From: Myxococcaceae bacterium | GTDB taxonomy: Bacteria; Myxococcota; Myxococcia; Myxococcales; Myxococcaceae | NCBI GenBank assembly: GCA_016793095.1 | Contig: JAEUJQ010000046.1 | Coordinates: forward strand, 1 to 64,000 | Reading direction: 5' to 3' | DNA length: 64,000 bases | Shown: positions 16,879-25,478 of the stretch, piece by piece | Position numbering within the stretch: position 1 is the stretch's first letter | Layout: every line of letters starts with the position of its first letter | The notes under the pieces: generated by a model | What the model was told of the DNA's origin: nothing | The model's input: only the letters and a program-made list of their open reading frames with translations | The model's database searches: none | Translations under genes and position numbers: made by a program

Positions 16879-17382
16879 TCAGGGGGTCGCGGCCTGGCGC
16901 CGGAGCTGCGACTCGCGCAAGGCACCCGGCGGCACCTCGAGCCCCATCGCGCTGGCGAACGCGAGCGCGCCCTGGTGGTCCTTCCTCAGCTTCGCGCGCC
17001 AGATGACCTCGTCCGAACAGGTGGGAACGCCGTCGCAGGCAGTCGCCTCGCGCAGCGCTTCGTCGAGCTCGAGGAAGGTCTCGTAGGTCGCGTCGAGGAG
17101 CAGCCCGTCGATGACGGCGCGCACGTAGAACCTGCCGTGCACCGCCATCCCCGGCACGAACGGCTCCCCCCACGAGGTCACCTCGCCGCCGCGCCCCCGT
17201 GCCCAGCGAACGAAGCCCTCGAGCTGCCCGACGGGAAGCAGCACATCGGCGTCACCCAGCGCATAGCGCGACCGCAGCTCGGCGTGGCGCAGCAGCAGCC
17301 CCGCGGTGCCGAACGCCGCGAAGCGAACACCGCTCGCGGCGAGCGACCTCAGCAGCTCGAAGTGCCGGCCGTTGTCGATCAC
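16879..17382 (-). CDS. Nucleotidyltransferase-like protein of the oxygenase/radical SAM unit
   Basis: This 167-aa protein resembles small MNT/AbiEii-type nucleotidyltransferase-fold domains. It has a FGTAGLLLR segment followed by RYALGDADVLLP, where DAD could provide the two metal-binding acids, then LLLDATYE as a possible third acid. Catalytic activity is uncertain. The GTG at 17382 overlaps the radical SAM stop (GTGA), so it is the last gene of a coupled three-gene unit. Confidence 0.6.
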   Translation of the reverse strand: MIDNGRHFELLRSLAASGVRFAAFGTAGLLLRHAELRSRYALGDADVLLPVGQLEGFVRWARGRGGEVTSWGEPFVPGMAVHGRFYVRAVIDGLLLDATYETFLELDEALREATACDGVPTCSDEVIWRAKLRKDHQGALAFASAMGLEVPPGALRESQLRRQAATP

Positions 17383-18446
17383 TCGAAGTAGTTCCCCACG
17401 ACCTGCGCGTTGGGCACCCAGTCTCCGCACAGCTCACCGGTCGAGTGGAAGATCAGCTTCTGCAGCACCCCGCGCTGCACGCCCTCCGCGTGCGCGACGT
17501 AGCTCGCCGACTCGAACGTCACCTCGACTCCGCCGCGCCGGTAGACCTCGTTGCAGTAGTAGTAGCCGACCGTCATGCCCTCGAACGTCCAGCCCTCGCG
17601 CGGCGTCCGCTCGGGCATGAGGGCGTCGAGCAGCTCGCGCACCGACACGCGGTGGGCCTCGATCCACCGGGCCTCGCGGCCCTCGACGTAGAGCGTCCCC
17701 AGCTCGCTCAGCGAACGGAACACGACCTGCTTCACCCCCAGCCGGCTCGCCTCGTCGAGGTAGCGCTCGACGTCCTCGAGCGACCGCACGGCCTGCGAGT
17801 TGAGGATGCAGACGAGCTTGAGGCCAGGGCCGGCGCCGAGGATGCGGCGCACCGTCTCGTCGAACACCTCGCGCCGTCGAATCGCGACGCCCCGATCGAA
17901 GCGCATCACCCGGTGGTTTACGCCCTCATCGAAGTGACACCGCGACAGCTCCACCCGGTCGAAGCGCGCCGAGGCGAGGGCGGGGATCAACCGCTCGTCG
18001 CCCGCCAGGCCGGAGCCGTTCGTGTACAGCACGCGCCACGGGAACAGCGCGTCGTGCGCCCGCACGAGCTCGAGCAGCGTCAGCAACCACTGCGGGTGGG
18101 TCGTCGCCTCGAGGCCCGAGAGGCTCAACCCCATCGGAAAGCCCTCGAGCTCGCGCCACGCCAGCGCGAGGCCCCGGAAGTACCGCTCGTGATCGCCGAT
18201 GATGGCCTTCGCCGAGAGCCGGGCCGCGTCGGTGCGCAAGAGCTCTTCGCTGCAGAACGAACAGTGGGCGTTGCAGGGCGTGGGGTTCGCGTACGGCGTG
18301 AACGTGAGGCCCGGCCGCAACCAGTGGCGCCCACCACGCAGGAGCCGCTCCACCGGGGCGGGCGGCTCGAACAGGCGCCACCGGCCGTCGCGCAGCTCTC
18401 CAGGCGAGGTGATGTCTGCGGCGCGGCGGAACTGGTTCGGCGTCAC
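17379..18446 (-). CDS. Radical SAM enzyme
   Basis: This 355-aa protein has the [4Fe-4S]/SAM motif CNAHCSFC (CX3CX2C, ~residues 58-65). A partial TIM-barrel follows, with a SAM-binding GLEATTHPQ region and the strands VLYTNGSGL and LVCILNSQAV. It has a few more cysteines near the C-terminus (YYYCNEV, GELCGDW) but no clear SPASM domain. It overlaps the double oxygenase upstream by 4 bp (ATGA) and the nucleotidyltransferase-like gene downstream. Substrate is unknown. Confidence 0.85.
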   Translation of the reverse strand: MTPNQFRRAADITSPGELRDGRWRLFEPPAPVERLLRGGRHWLRPGLTFTPYANPTPCNAHCSFCSEELLRTDAARLSAKAIIGDHERYFRGLALAWRELEGFPMGLSLSGLEATTHPQWLLTLLELVRAHDALFPWRVLYTNGSGLAGDERLIPALASARFDRVELSRCHFDEGVNHRVMRFDRGVAIRRREVFDETVRRILGAGPGLKLVCILNSQAVRSLEDVERYLDEASRLGVKQVVFRSLSELGTLYVEGREARWIEAHRVSVRELLDALMPERTPREGWTFEGMTVGYYYCNEVYRRGGVEVTFESASYVAHAEGVQRGVLQKLIFHSTGELCGDWVPNAQVVGNYFE

Positions 18447-20485
18447 GGCGGCGGCCCCACGTCAACGACGCCGGCCATGGCCACGCCGAGTGTCCGCGGC
18501 CCGGAGTACGCCTCGCGCGAGTGCCCATACCGAACGTTGTCCACGAGCAGGACGTCGCCGGCGCTCCACGCGACCCCCTCGCGCGTCTCGAGGAACGCGT
18601 GCAACAGGAGGTCGAGCTCGAGCCTGGAGAAGGCCACGCCGTCGCCCCGTGGGTAGCGGCGATGCCCGTTGCGAACCGATGGCTCGTCGAGCGCGACGCG
18701 CGGGAACAGCAGGTGGCCGTCGCAGTACGCTGGCACCCGGATGCGCGTCATCAGGGTCGCGTGGCCCCCGCCCTCGTCTCTCCACCAACACTCGTCGAAC
18801 TGGTGCGTCGAGGCGCGACATCTCCGCTCGGCTTCGGTGCGATCCCCCGTGTCGAAGCGCTCCTGCCAGGACCGGAAGAAGTTGAGGTGTCGCTCGGGGT
18901 GGCCGTCGTCCACGAAGCCCATCTCGATCAGCAGGCCGCACCGCCGCAGCTCGTCGAGCAGCGCCCCTCCACCCAGCTCGCGCAGGGTCTGCTCGAGCAG
19001 CTTCGCCGAGTGCACGAAGGTTCGCCCGCCCTCGGCCTCCGCGAGCCGCCCTGCCGAGAAGAAGAGGAGCCGCGCAGGCATCGAGCGTTGGTACAGCACC
19101 TCGTTGTGGGGCAGGAGCCAGAGGTGGGCGGGGTACTGATCGGTCGCGCGCAGCTCCCTGCTCAACTGTCTGCGCGTCGTCCGCCCGCTGCTCATGCCAC
19201 CCCACGGGAACGCGGCCTCGCCGCCAAAATGCAGGGCGCGGAGGATCGGCTCGGGCAGGGCCCCCGCGTCATCGGCTGTGACGCCGGTGTTCTGCACGTG
19301 GACCGCACCGTGGCGCGAGAACTCCCGCCAGACGGCTGCCGCGGTCGCGTCATCGAGCCTGCCGCCGGCATCGAACACGCGCGCGCTGAAGCGCTGGCTT
19401 CGACGAACGAGCGCTGGGGGAAACGCGTAGCTGCCGCGGTCGTCGGCGAGCTGCTCCGCCGGGGCGGAGCGCCGGACGATCGGCGTCGGCCGAAGGGCCG
19501 GATCCCAGGTCTCGCCTGCCATGCCCACCAGCACATGCCGCGTGCCCGTGAAGGACTCGCGCGAGTGGCCGAAGCGCAGGTTGTCGAAGAGCACGAGATC
19601 GCCCTGGTGAAGCGCCAGCCCCTCAGCCGTCGAGAGCAGCGCCTCGCGAACCAACGCCTCCTCGGCGGGCGTGAGCGCGTCGCCGTTCCCCAGCGGGAAG
19701 CGACGAAAGCCGTTACGCGCGGTCGGCGCATCGAGCGCGACCCGGGGAAGCCGGAGGTGCATCGTGCCCCGCTCGTCGGGCCACCTCGCGGAGATCGTGA
19801 TGCGCGTCATCAACGTGCGCGCCTCACCCCACCAGCAGGCGTCGAAGTCGTCGGTCTCGGTCCGGGCGCGCCGAAGCGCCTCGTCGGCGTCAGCGGTGCC
19901 GAAGCGCTCCTGCCACGACTGGAAGGTGTTGCTGGCCTTCTCGGGGTGAGCTGCGTCGAGGTAGCCGGTCTCGATGGAGAAGCCGTGCCGCAGCATGCGG
20001 TCGAGGAGCTGCGGCGCTGTCTCGCGAAGCGCGCGCTCGACCGCGGCGGCGGGGTGCAACAGCGCGCGCCCGCCCTCAGCAGGTGCTTCGAGGCAGGCGA
20101 AGAGGACGTGGCGTGGGCTCGAGCGGCGGTACTGCACCTCGTTGTTGGCGAGCAGGTGCAGCTCGGGCGGGTAGTAGTCGAGTCGGCGCAAGCCCGGGGC
20201 GATCCACTTCTGCTGGGTCGCCCTGCTCGTCCGGCCGCCCAGCTCGAACCGCGCTGCCTCGCCAAAGCCCAGCGCTGGCAACAGCTCGACCAACCGCTCG
20301 ACGCTCGCGAGGCCGGTGTTGACGACGTGAAGCGCGCCATGGAGCCCCAGCTCCCGTCGGACGTCGGCGGCGATCGCGGCGGTCATCAACCCACCAGCGT
20401 CGAGCTGGCGACCGCTCACCCGCACGGCGCGGAGCTCGAGCGAGCGGCGCCTCCAGTGGTCCACGGGCGACGTCATCTGCCGCAT
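18443..20485 (-). CDS. Double TauD/TfdA-like 2-oxoglutarate/Fe(II) oxygenase
   Basis: This 680-aa protein is two tandem TauD/SyrP-like oxygenase domains (~residues 20-325 and ~365-675), about twice the usual family length. Domain 2 has the full iron triad: H460-N-E462 (LPHNEV) and distal H655 (RYGHSRE), with Arg664. Domain 1 has the same layout but reads ANNEV, so the first His is replaced by Asn114, while E116, H307 and Arg316 are kept. Domain 1 may be inactive or bind iron with two residues. The start is ATG 20485 or possibly ATG 20476. It is the first gene of an ATGA-coupled unit. Confidence 0.85.
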   Translation of the reverse strand: MRQMTSPVDHWRRRSLELRAVRVSGRQLDAGGLMTAAIAADVRRELGLHGALHVVNTGLASVERLVELLPALGFGEAARFELGGRTSRATQQKWIAPGLRRLDYYPPELHLLANNEVQYRRSSPRHVLFACLEAPAEGGRALLHPAAAVERALRETAPQLLDRMLRHGFSIETGYLDAAHPEKASNTFQSWQERFGTADADEALRRARTETDDFDACWWGEARTLMTRITISARWPDERGTMHLRLPRVALDAPTARNGFRRFPLGNGDALTPAEEALVREALLSTAEGLALHQGDLVLFDNLRFGHSRESFTGTRHVLVGMAGETWDPALRPTPIVRRSAPAEQLADDRGSYAFPPALVRRSQRFSARVFDAGGRLDDATAAAVWREFSRHGAVHVQNTGVTADDAGALPEPILRALHFGGEAAFPWGGMSSGRTTRRQLSRELRATDQYPAHLWLLPHNEVLYQRSMPARLLFFSAGRLAEAEGGRTFVHSAKLLEQTLRELGGGALLDELRRCGLLIEMGFVDDGHPERHLNFFRSWQERFDTGDRTEAERRCRASTHQFDECWWRDEGGGHATLMTRIRVPAYCDGHLLFPRVALDEPSVRNGHRRYPRGDGVAFSRLELDLLLHAFLETREGVAWSAGDVLLVDNVRYGHSREAYSGPRTLGVAMAGVVDVGPPP

Positions 20486-20519
20486 CGAAGCATGGTTCGC
20501 TGCCCGGGAACGTCCCCTG

Positions 20520-21644
20520 TCAGTACGGGCCCGGCACGTTCAGCCGCACGCGGTAGAGCCCGGTTCGCGCGGTGATGTAGAGCGTGCGCCTGTCCGGGTC
20601 GCCGAAGGCACAGTTCGCCGGCTGCTGCCCGACCTGGATCCGGCCGAGGTAGCCCGCGTCGGGCCGGTACACCTTCACGCCGACCGACGTGGTGACGTAC
20701 AGGTTGCCGTTCACGTCCACTGCGATGCCGTCTCCGCCGTTGCCGCCGGGGCCGCCGGCGCTGGTGAGGGTGAAGCGCGCGCCGTTCGAGGTGGTGCCGT
20801 CGGGCGCGACGTCGAAGCGCCGCACCTCGGAGAGCTGAGAGTCGGCGACGTAGAGGACTGACTCGTCAGGCGAGAGCGCGACGCCGTTCGGCTGCCCGGT
20901 GTTCGTCGAGTACAGGCGCGAGAGCTCGCCCGTGGCAGTCACCCGGTAGACGCCGCGCGTGCCGACGGTGCCGGTGCCGCCGTAGGTCGGGTCGGTGAAG
21001 TAGATGGTGCCGTCGCTCCGGACGATCGCGTCGTTGGGGGAGTTGAGGCGGCCGCCGTCGAACTGCGACGCGACCACGCTCGTCCCTCCATCCGGCTGGC
21101 GGCGGACGACCTGCCCCTGGTGCTGGCAGATGACGAGATCTCCGCTGGGGTGCAGCGCGATGCCGTTCGAGTTCCCGGTCGGCGTGAGGAACGTCGAGAT
21201 GGTGGTCGGCGGGGAGAGCAGGAAGATGCGGTCCGCGGGAATGTCGCTGAACACCAGCCCGCCGAGCCAGGGCACCCACTGCGGGCCCTCGGTGAACTGA
21301 AAGCCGCCATCGACGAGCACGGCCGGGCCTGCGTCCGCGAGGGGGTCGATTCCGGAATACGGGTTGCCGCCGGCACTCGAGCCGCCGCCCACCGCCGAGC
21401 CCCCACCTGTCGCGGAGCCACCGCCCGTCGCGGAGCCACCTCCCGTCGCGGAGCCACCTCCCGTCGCAGAGCCCCCACCGGTCGCCGAGCCTCCGGCCGC
21501 TGATCCGCCGCTCATCGCCGAGCCACCACCAGCCGTTGCCGAGCCGCCTCCGCCTCCGGCCCCCGCGTCGCCGGCAGATGGCGGAGCTCCACAGCCCAGC
21601 AGCAAGGTCAGGGCAACCAGCGGGGGTGTGCGCATGGCAAGCAT
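20520..21644 (-). CDS. SMP-30/gluconolactonase-like beta-propeller lipoprotein
   Basis: This 374-aa exported protein has a short lipoprotein signal (LTLLLGC), a long GGGSAT-repeat linker (~residues 25-95), then a six-bladed propeller of the SMP-30/gluconolactonase/LRE type. Conserved features are FTEGPQWVPWLGGLVFSD with the metal-ligand Glu, NSPNDAIV with the substrate-side Asn-Asp and VADSQLSEVRRF. Substrate (a lactone or ester) is unknown. The start is ATG 21644 or ATG 21635. The apparent longer frame upstream is the shadow of rodA. Confidence 0.85.
   Translation of the reverse strand: MLAMRTPPLVALTLLLGCGAPPSAGDAGAGGGGGSATAGGGSAMSGGSAAGGSATGGGSATGGGSATGGGSATGGGSATGGGSAVGGGSSAGGNPYSGIDPLADAGPAVLVDGGFQFTEGPQWVPWLGGLVFSDIPADRIFLLSPPTTISTFLTPTGNSNGIALHPSGDLVICQHQGQVVRRQPDGGTSVVASQFDGGRLNSPNDAIVRSDGTIYFTDPTYGGTGTVGTRGVYRVTATGELSRLYSTNTGQPNGVALSPDESVLYVADSQLSEVRRFDVAPDGTTSNGARFTLTSAGGPGGNGGDGIAVDVNGNLYVTTSVGVKVYRPDAGYLGRIQVGQQPANCAFGDPDRRTLYITARTGLYRVRLNVPGPY
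21378..21560 (-). repeat. 18-bp coding repeats (GGGSAT linker)
   Basis: Imperfect 18-bp units in the lipoprotein gene encode GGGSAT/GGGSAV hexapeptides, about eight in a row, the central ones nearly identical. They form a flexible linker between the lipid anchor and the propeller. Such in-frame repeats are prone to length change by slippage. Confidence 0.85.
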
Positions 21645-21772
21645 CACTGCACGCCAGGCCGCTCGGCACAACGAGGCTCCACGAAGTCGGCGTCGGGGAG
21701 GGCTGGCGGAGCCCCCTGCAGGGCCCGGCACCTGAGACACCAGGGACTCTCGTGCGTCCGGCTCGCTCGGGC
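21645..21772. other. Intergenic region between rodA and the SMP-30-like lipoprotein
   Basis: These 128 bases separate the rodA stop from the lipoprotein start on the same strand. No RNA gene or strong promoter is recognisable. Confidence 0.5.
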
Positions 21773-22933
21773 TCACAGCGTGCTGCGCTGGCGCTTGAGG
21801 CTCACGTTCACCAGCAACCCGATGCCGGTCAGCACCGACACCATCGAGCTGCCGCCGTAGCTCATCAGCGGCAGCGTGATGCCCGTGATCGGCAGCAGGC
21901 CCGTCACCATCCCGATGTTCTCGAACACCTGCCAGAAGATCATCGCGGCCACGCCTACGGCCACGAAGGCGCCGAACCGGTCCTTCGCAGTGGCGGCGAC
22001 CCCCAGGGCGCCGAGCAACAGCAGGGCATACAAGACGAGCAGGCCCACGCACTTCAGGTAGCCCTGCTCTTCGGCGAAGACGCTGAAGATGAAGTCGGTG
22101 TGCTGCTCCGGCAGGTAGCGCAGGCCGGTCTGGGTGCCCTCCATCCACCCCTTGCCGTTCACGCCGCCCGAGCCGACGGCGATCTTCGACTGCATCGCGT
22201 GGTAGTTCGACCCCTTCAGATCGCTCGTCGGGTCGAGCCAGCCGGTGATGCGCGCGTCCTGGTGCTTCTTGAGCTTGTGGCGGATGACGGTGAAGCGCGG
22301 CTCGGTCGCCTGGGTGCGCACGTAGTCGTTCCACAAGACGCCCACCCCCGCGAGCGCGAGCACGCCGAGCACGATCCACACTGCGACTGTCGGCCGCGCG
22401 AAGAGCAACACCGTCATGGTCGTGAACGCCATCATCAGCGCCGTGCCGAGGTCGGGCTGCACCAGCACCAGGCCAGTGGGGATCAGCGCGATGACGGCCG
22501 GCGGAATGAGGCGCAGGAACCCGTACGCCGGCTGCTGCGGCCGGAAGTCGTCCTGGAAGTACTTCGCCAGCATCAGCAGCATGCCGATCTTCATGAACTC
22601 GGCCGGCTGCACGCGCAGCGGCCCGAGCACGAACCAGCTCTCGGCGCCCTTGGCCTTGTGGCCGAAGAACTTGAGCGCCACCAGCGCGCCCAGGTTCACC
22701 AGGTAGATGGGGATCGCGAGGCGCTCGAGCAGCTTCGGATCGACCCAGGCCACGACCGCGGCGACCGCGGCGCCCACGAAGAAGTAGGCGATCTGCGAGC
22801 TCCACATCGGCGCGCTCGGAGGCCGCGACGCGCTCGCGAGGTTGTAGATGCCCACCGCCGCGGTGAGCACCGTCGCCAGCAGCACGAGCCACGGCATCTG
22901 AGAGACGCTGCGGCGCTCGGCCGAGAGCTCCAT
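21773..22933 (-). CDS. rodA: Rod shape-determining peptidoglycan polymerase RodA
   Basis: RodA (386 aa, SEDS family) polymerises glycan strands in the elongasome together with PBP2. About ten hydrophobic helices are visible, with WFVLGPLRVQPAEFMKI, the conserved LVQPDLGTAL (with the functionally important Asp) and the C-terminal GITLPLMSYGGSSM signature. The ATG at 22933 shares a base with the mrdA stop (TGATG), so the two are coupled. Genes run mreC-mreD-mrdA-rodA. Confidence 0.96.
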   Translation of the reverse strand: MELSAERRSVSQMPWLVLLATVLTAAVGIYNLASASRPPSAPMWSSQIAYFFVGAAVAAVVAWVDPKLLERLAIPIYLVNLGALVALKFFGHKAKGAESWFVLGPLRVQPAEFMKIGMLLMLAKYFQDDFRPQQPAYGFLRLIPPAVIALIPTGLVLVQPDLGTALMMAFTTMTVLLFARPTVAVWIVLGVLALAGVGVLWNDYVRTQATEPRFTVIRHKLKKHQDARITGWLDPTSDLKGSNYHAMQSKIAVGSGGVNGKGWMEGTQTGLRYLPEQHTDFIFSVFAEEQGYLKCVGLLVLYALLLLGALGVAATAKDRFGAFVAVGVAAMIFWQVFENIGMVTGLLPITGITLPLMSYGGSSMVSVLTGIGLLVNVSLKRQRSTL

Positions 22934-24978
22934 CACTGGCCACCTCCCGGCGCGGGCGGGCTCGCCTGCACGGTCGTCTCGGGCGGCGGCGGCACGTCAC
23001 CGGCGAGGCCCGGCTCGCTCACCTCGGGCGGCGCCGCGGCTGGCTTCGCGAAGAGCACCGGCTTCGGGGGCCTGGGCGGAATCCACTCCTCGCCCAGGGC
23101 GAAGCTGTCGGCCTTCTTCAGCTCGAAGTACTTCGCGAACACGGCGGCCGCCGTGGGCGCCGCGTCGCTGCCGCCGTGGCCACCATGCTCGTTCAGCACC
23201 ACCACCGTGAGCTCGGGATCCTCCGCTGGGGCGAACGACGCAAACCACGCGTGGTCGCGCTCGAAGTAGTCCATCTGCTCCTTCTTGAGGCGCACCTGCC
23301 CCAGCCTGGCGACCTGCGCGGTGCCCGTCTTGCCGGCGATCGTGTACTCGTTCGAGCGGATGCGGGTGGCGGTCCCGCCCGGCTCGTTCACCACCGAGAT
23401 CAGCGCGTCGATGAGCAGCCTGTGCTGATCGTCCGTCATCGGGATCTCGCGCACCAGCTTCGCGGAGAACGCCTCGAGCGTCTTGCCGTCGGGAGACTCG
23501 AGCCGCTGCACGATCTGCGGCTGAAGCACGCGGCCCTTGTTGCCGATGGCCGAGTACAACACCGCGAGCTGCAGCGGCGTGACGTTGACGTCGCCCTGGC
23601 CGATGGCGGTGTTGAGCGCCATGCCCTTCGTGTAGCCGCCGGGGGTCACCTTGTGGTGGTAGGCGCTGTCGGGCATCACGCCGGGCACCTCCGCCGCCAC
23701 GCCGAGGTTGGTGATGGCGCCCAGCCCGAAGGCTTTGCCCATCGTCGCGATGGGATCGATGCCGAGCTGGTCGGACGCCCGGTAGAAGTAGGTGTCGCAG
23801 CTCACCTGCACCGCGCGCTTCGCGTCCACCAGCCCGTGGCCGCGCTCGTTGTGACAGCGCCAACGCCGCGAGCCCAGGGTGTAGCCACCGTTGCAGCCCA
23901 CCTGCGAGCTCGGCGTGACGGTGCCAGCCTGGAGCGCAGCCAACAGCGTCACCAGCTTGAAGGTGGAGCCCGGGTGGTAGTGCTCGGCGCCCGCGCGGAA
24001 CACCATCGGCTGGAGCGGATCCTGGTTGAGCTGCCCGAGCCGCTTCGGCGAGACCCGACCGGTCATCTCGTTCGGGTCGAAGGCCGGGCGGCTGACGATC
24101 GCGCGGATGAAGCCCGTCTTCGTCTCGATGGCGATGACGGCGCCCGCGGTTCCCGGGAACGCCCGCTCGGCCTCCGCCTGCAGGCGCGCATCGAGGGACA
24201 ACACGACGTTCCGGCCTGGCGCGGGTGAGACGCTCTGGCCGCCACGCAGCACGTTGCCGCGGGCGTCACGCATCACCTCACCACGCGCGTTGACGACGTG
24301 CTTCACCCAGCCGTCCGTGCCGCGCAGCTCGTGCTCGAAGGACCGCTCGACCCCTCTGCGGCCGATGTAGTCGCCGAGCGCGTAGGGGGGCCGCTCCGCC
24401 GAGCCGTTCAGCCTGGTGAGCTCGTCCTGGGTGATCTCGTTCATGTACCCGAGGATGTGCGCCAGCGTCGGCCCGGCGCGGTAGCTGCGGTGGGGCACCG
24501 GCTCGAGATCGACGCCCGGGAGGAGGAACTGCCTCGCCAGCAGCTGATCGAACGCCTCGCGCGAGATGTCCACGGAGGCGATGAGGGGCTGGTAGCGCTG
24601 GGGCCCGTGCGCGGCCTTGACCAGCGCCTCCACGCGGGCGCGCTGCTCCTCGTCCCACTGGAGCACCTCGGCCAGCCGGGGGATCACCTCGGCGGCGCAC
24701 TTCTGACAGAAGGCGGGCGTGATGAAGACGTCGAGGCTGGGCCGCGCGTCCACCAGCACCTCGCCGCGGCGATCACGAATGAGCCCTCTGGGCGCGCGCA
24801 GCCGCACGTCCTTGAACTGGTTGTCCACCGAGAGCGCGTTGAACTCCTCGTAGCGCACGACCATCAACCGGTAGAGGTTGATGGACAACACGAGCAGCCC
24901 GACGACGAAGAAGACGCCCACGCCGATGATGCGCGGCCTGAGATCCTTCGCGTCGCTCTTCTGCCCGAGCTTGATCAC
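22933..24978 (-). CDS. mrdA: Penicillin-binding protein 2 (transpeptidase)
   Basis: PBP2 (681 aa) cross-links peptidoglycan during lateral growth and partners with RodA. It has an N-terminal membrane helix (~18-40), a dimerisation/pedestal region, and a transpeptidase domain with S338-TF-K341 (HPGSTFK), the second motif as SCD (393-395) and a C-terminal KTGTAQ. A Pro/Ala-rich tail of ~50 residues follows. It overlaps mreD by 4 bp at its start and rodA by 1 bp at its end. Confidence 0.95.
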   Translation of the reverse strand: MIKLGQKSDAKDLRPRIIGVGVFFVVGLLVLSINLYRLMVVRYEEFNALSVDNQFKDVRLRAPRGLIRDRRGEVLVDARPSLDVFITPAFCQKCAAEVIPRLAEVLQWDEEQRARVEALVKAAHGPQRYQPLIASVDISREAFDQLLARQFLLPGVDLEPVPHRSYRAGPTLAHILGYMNEITQDELTRLNGSAERPPYALGDYIGRRGVERSFEHELRGTDGWVKHVVNARGEVMRDARGNVLRGGQSVSPAPGRNVVLSLDARLQAEAERAFPGTAGAVIAIETKTGFIRAIVSRPAFDPNEMTGRVSPKRLGQLNQDPLQPMVFRAGAEHYHPGSTFKLVTLLAALQAGTVTPSSQVGCNGGYTLGSRRWRCHNERGHGLVDAKRAVQVSCDTYFYRASDQLGIDPIATMGKAFGLGAITNLGVAAEVPGVMPDSAYHHKVTPGGYTKGMALNTAIGQGDVNVTPLQLAVLYSAIGNKGRVLQPQIVQRLESPDGKTLEAFSAKLVREIPMTDDQHRLLIDALISVVNEPGGTATRIRSNEYTIAGKTGTAQVARLGQVRLKKEQMDYFERDHAWFASFAPAEDPELTVVVLNEHGGHGGSDAAPTAAAVFAKYFELKKADSFALGEEWIPPRPPKPVLFAKPAAAPPEVSEPGLAGDVPPPPETTVQASPPAPGGGQ

Positions 24979-25478
24979 GCGAGGCCTCCGCGCGGCTCGC
25001 GCTCACCGGGCTCGATCTTCACCAGGAGCGGAAAGAGGAGCGCCGCGGCGCCCCCCGTGAGCAAGGCCTGCGCGGGCACCGCCGTCAGCGACAACACGCG
25101 CCCGTCGGCGCTCTTCGAGGTCAACCACATCAACAGGAACGCCAGGAGCGAGTGGCCCACCGTCGCCCCAGCCGAGAACAAGGCGAAGCCGAGCCGCGAC
25201 TTCCCGTCGAGCAGCTGGGCGGCGGCGCGGGCCAGCAGGAAGACGAGCACGCCGAGCGCGGGGAAGAGCCCCGACGGCCGACCCGTGAAGACATCGACGA
25301 GGTAGCCGATGGCGAAGGCGCTGAGGGCTCCTTCGATCGTCGTCGAACGCACGGCCAGGAAGACGATGAGCGCCACGGTGACGTCGATGCGCGTCACCTC
25401 GAAGCCGAAGGTGCGCACGAGCACCGCCTCGACTGACAGGAGCACCAGCGCGAGGCCGGTCATCAGGGCGCCCTTCAT
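24975..25478 (-). CDS. mreD: Rod shape-determining protein MreD
   Basis: This 167-aa protein has about five membrane helices. Weak sequence conservation is usual for MreD, but the segment GYLVDVFTGRPSGLFPALG (~residues 58-76) matches the family pattern. Position between mreC and mrdA, with 4-bp overlaps on both sides, makes the call firm. It belongs to the elongasome at the inner membrane. Confidence 0.85.
   Translation of the reverse strand: MKGALMTGLALVLLSVEAVLVRTFGFEVTRIDVTVALIVFLAVRSTTIEGALSAFAIGYLVDVFTGRPSGLFPALGVLVFLLARAAAQLLDGKSRLGFALFSAGATVGHSLLAFLLMWLTSKSADGRVLSLTAVPAQALLTGGAAALLFPLLVKIEPGEREPRGGLA

Noticed and set aside
21378-21560. Regular short repeats as possible CRISPR or regulatory iterons
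   Set aside because: They are in frame, encode GGGSAT linkers and have no spacers.
20520-23000. 826-codon minus-strand frame as one giant fusion protein
   Set aside because: Only the last ~374 codons (SMP-30-like lipoprotein) have coding character and a signal peptide; the upstream part is rodA read in the wrong frame.
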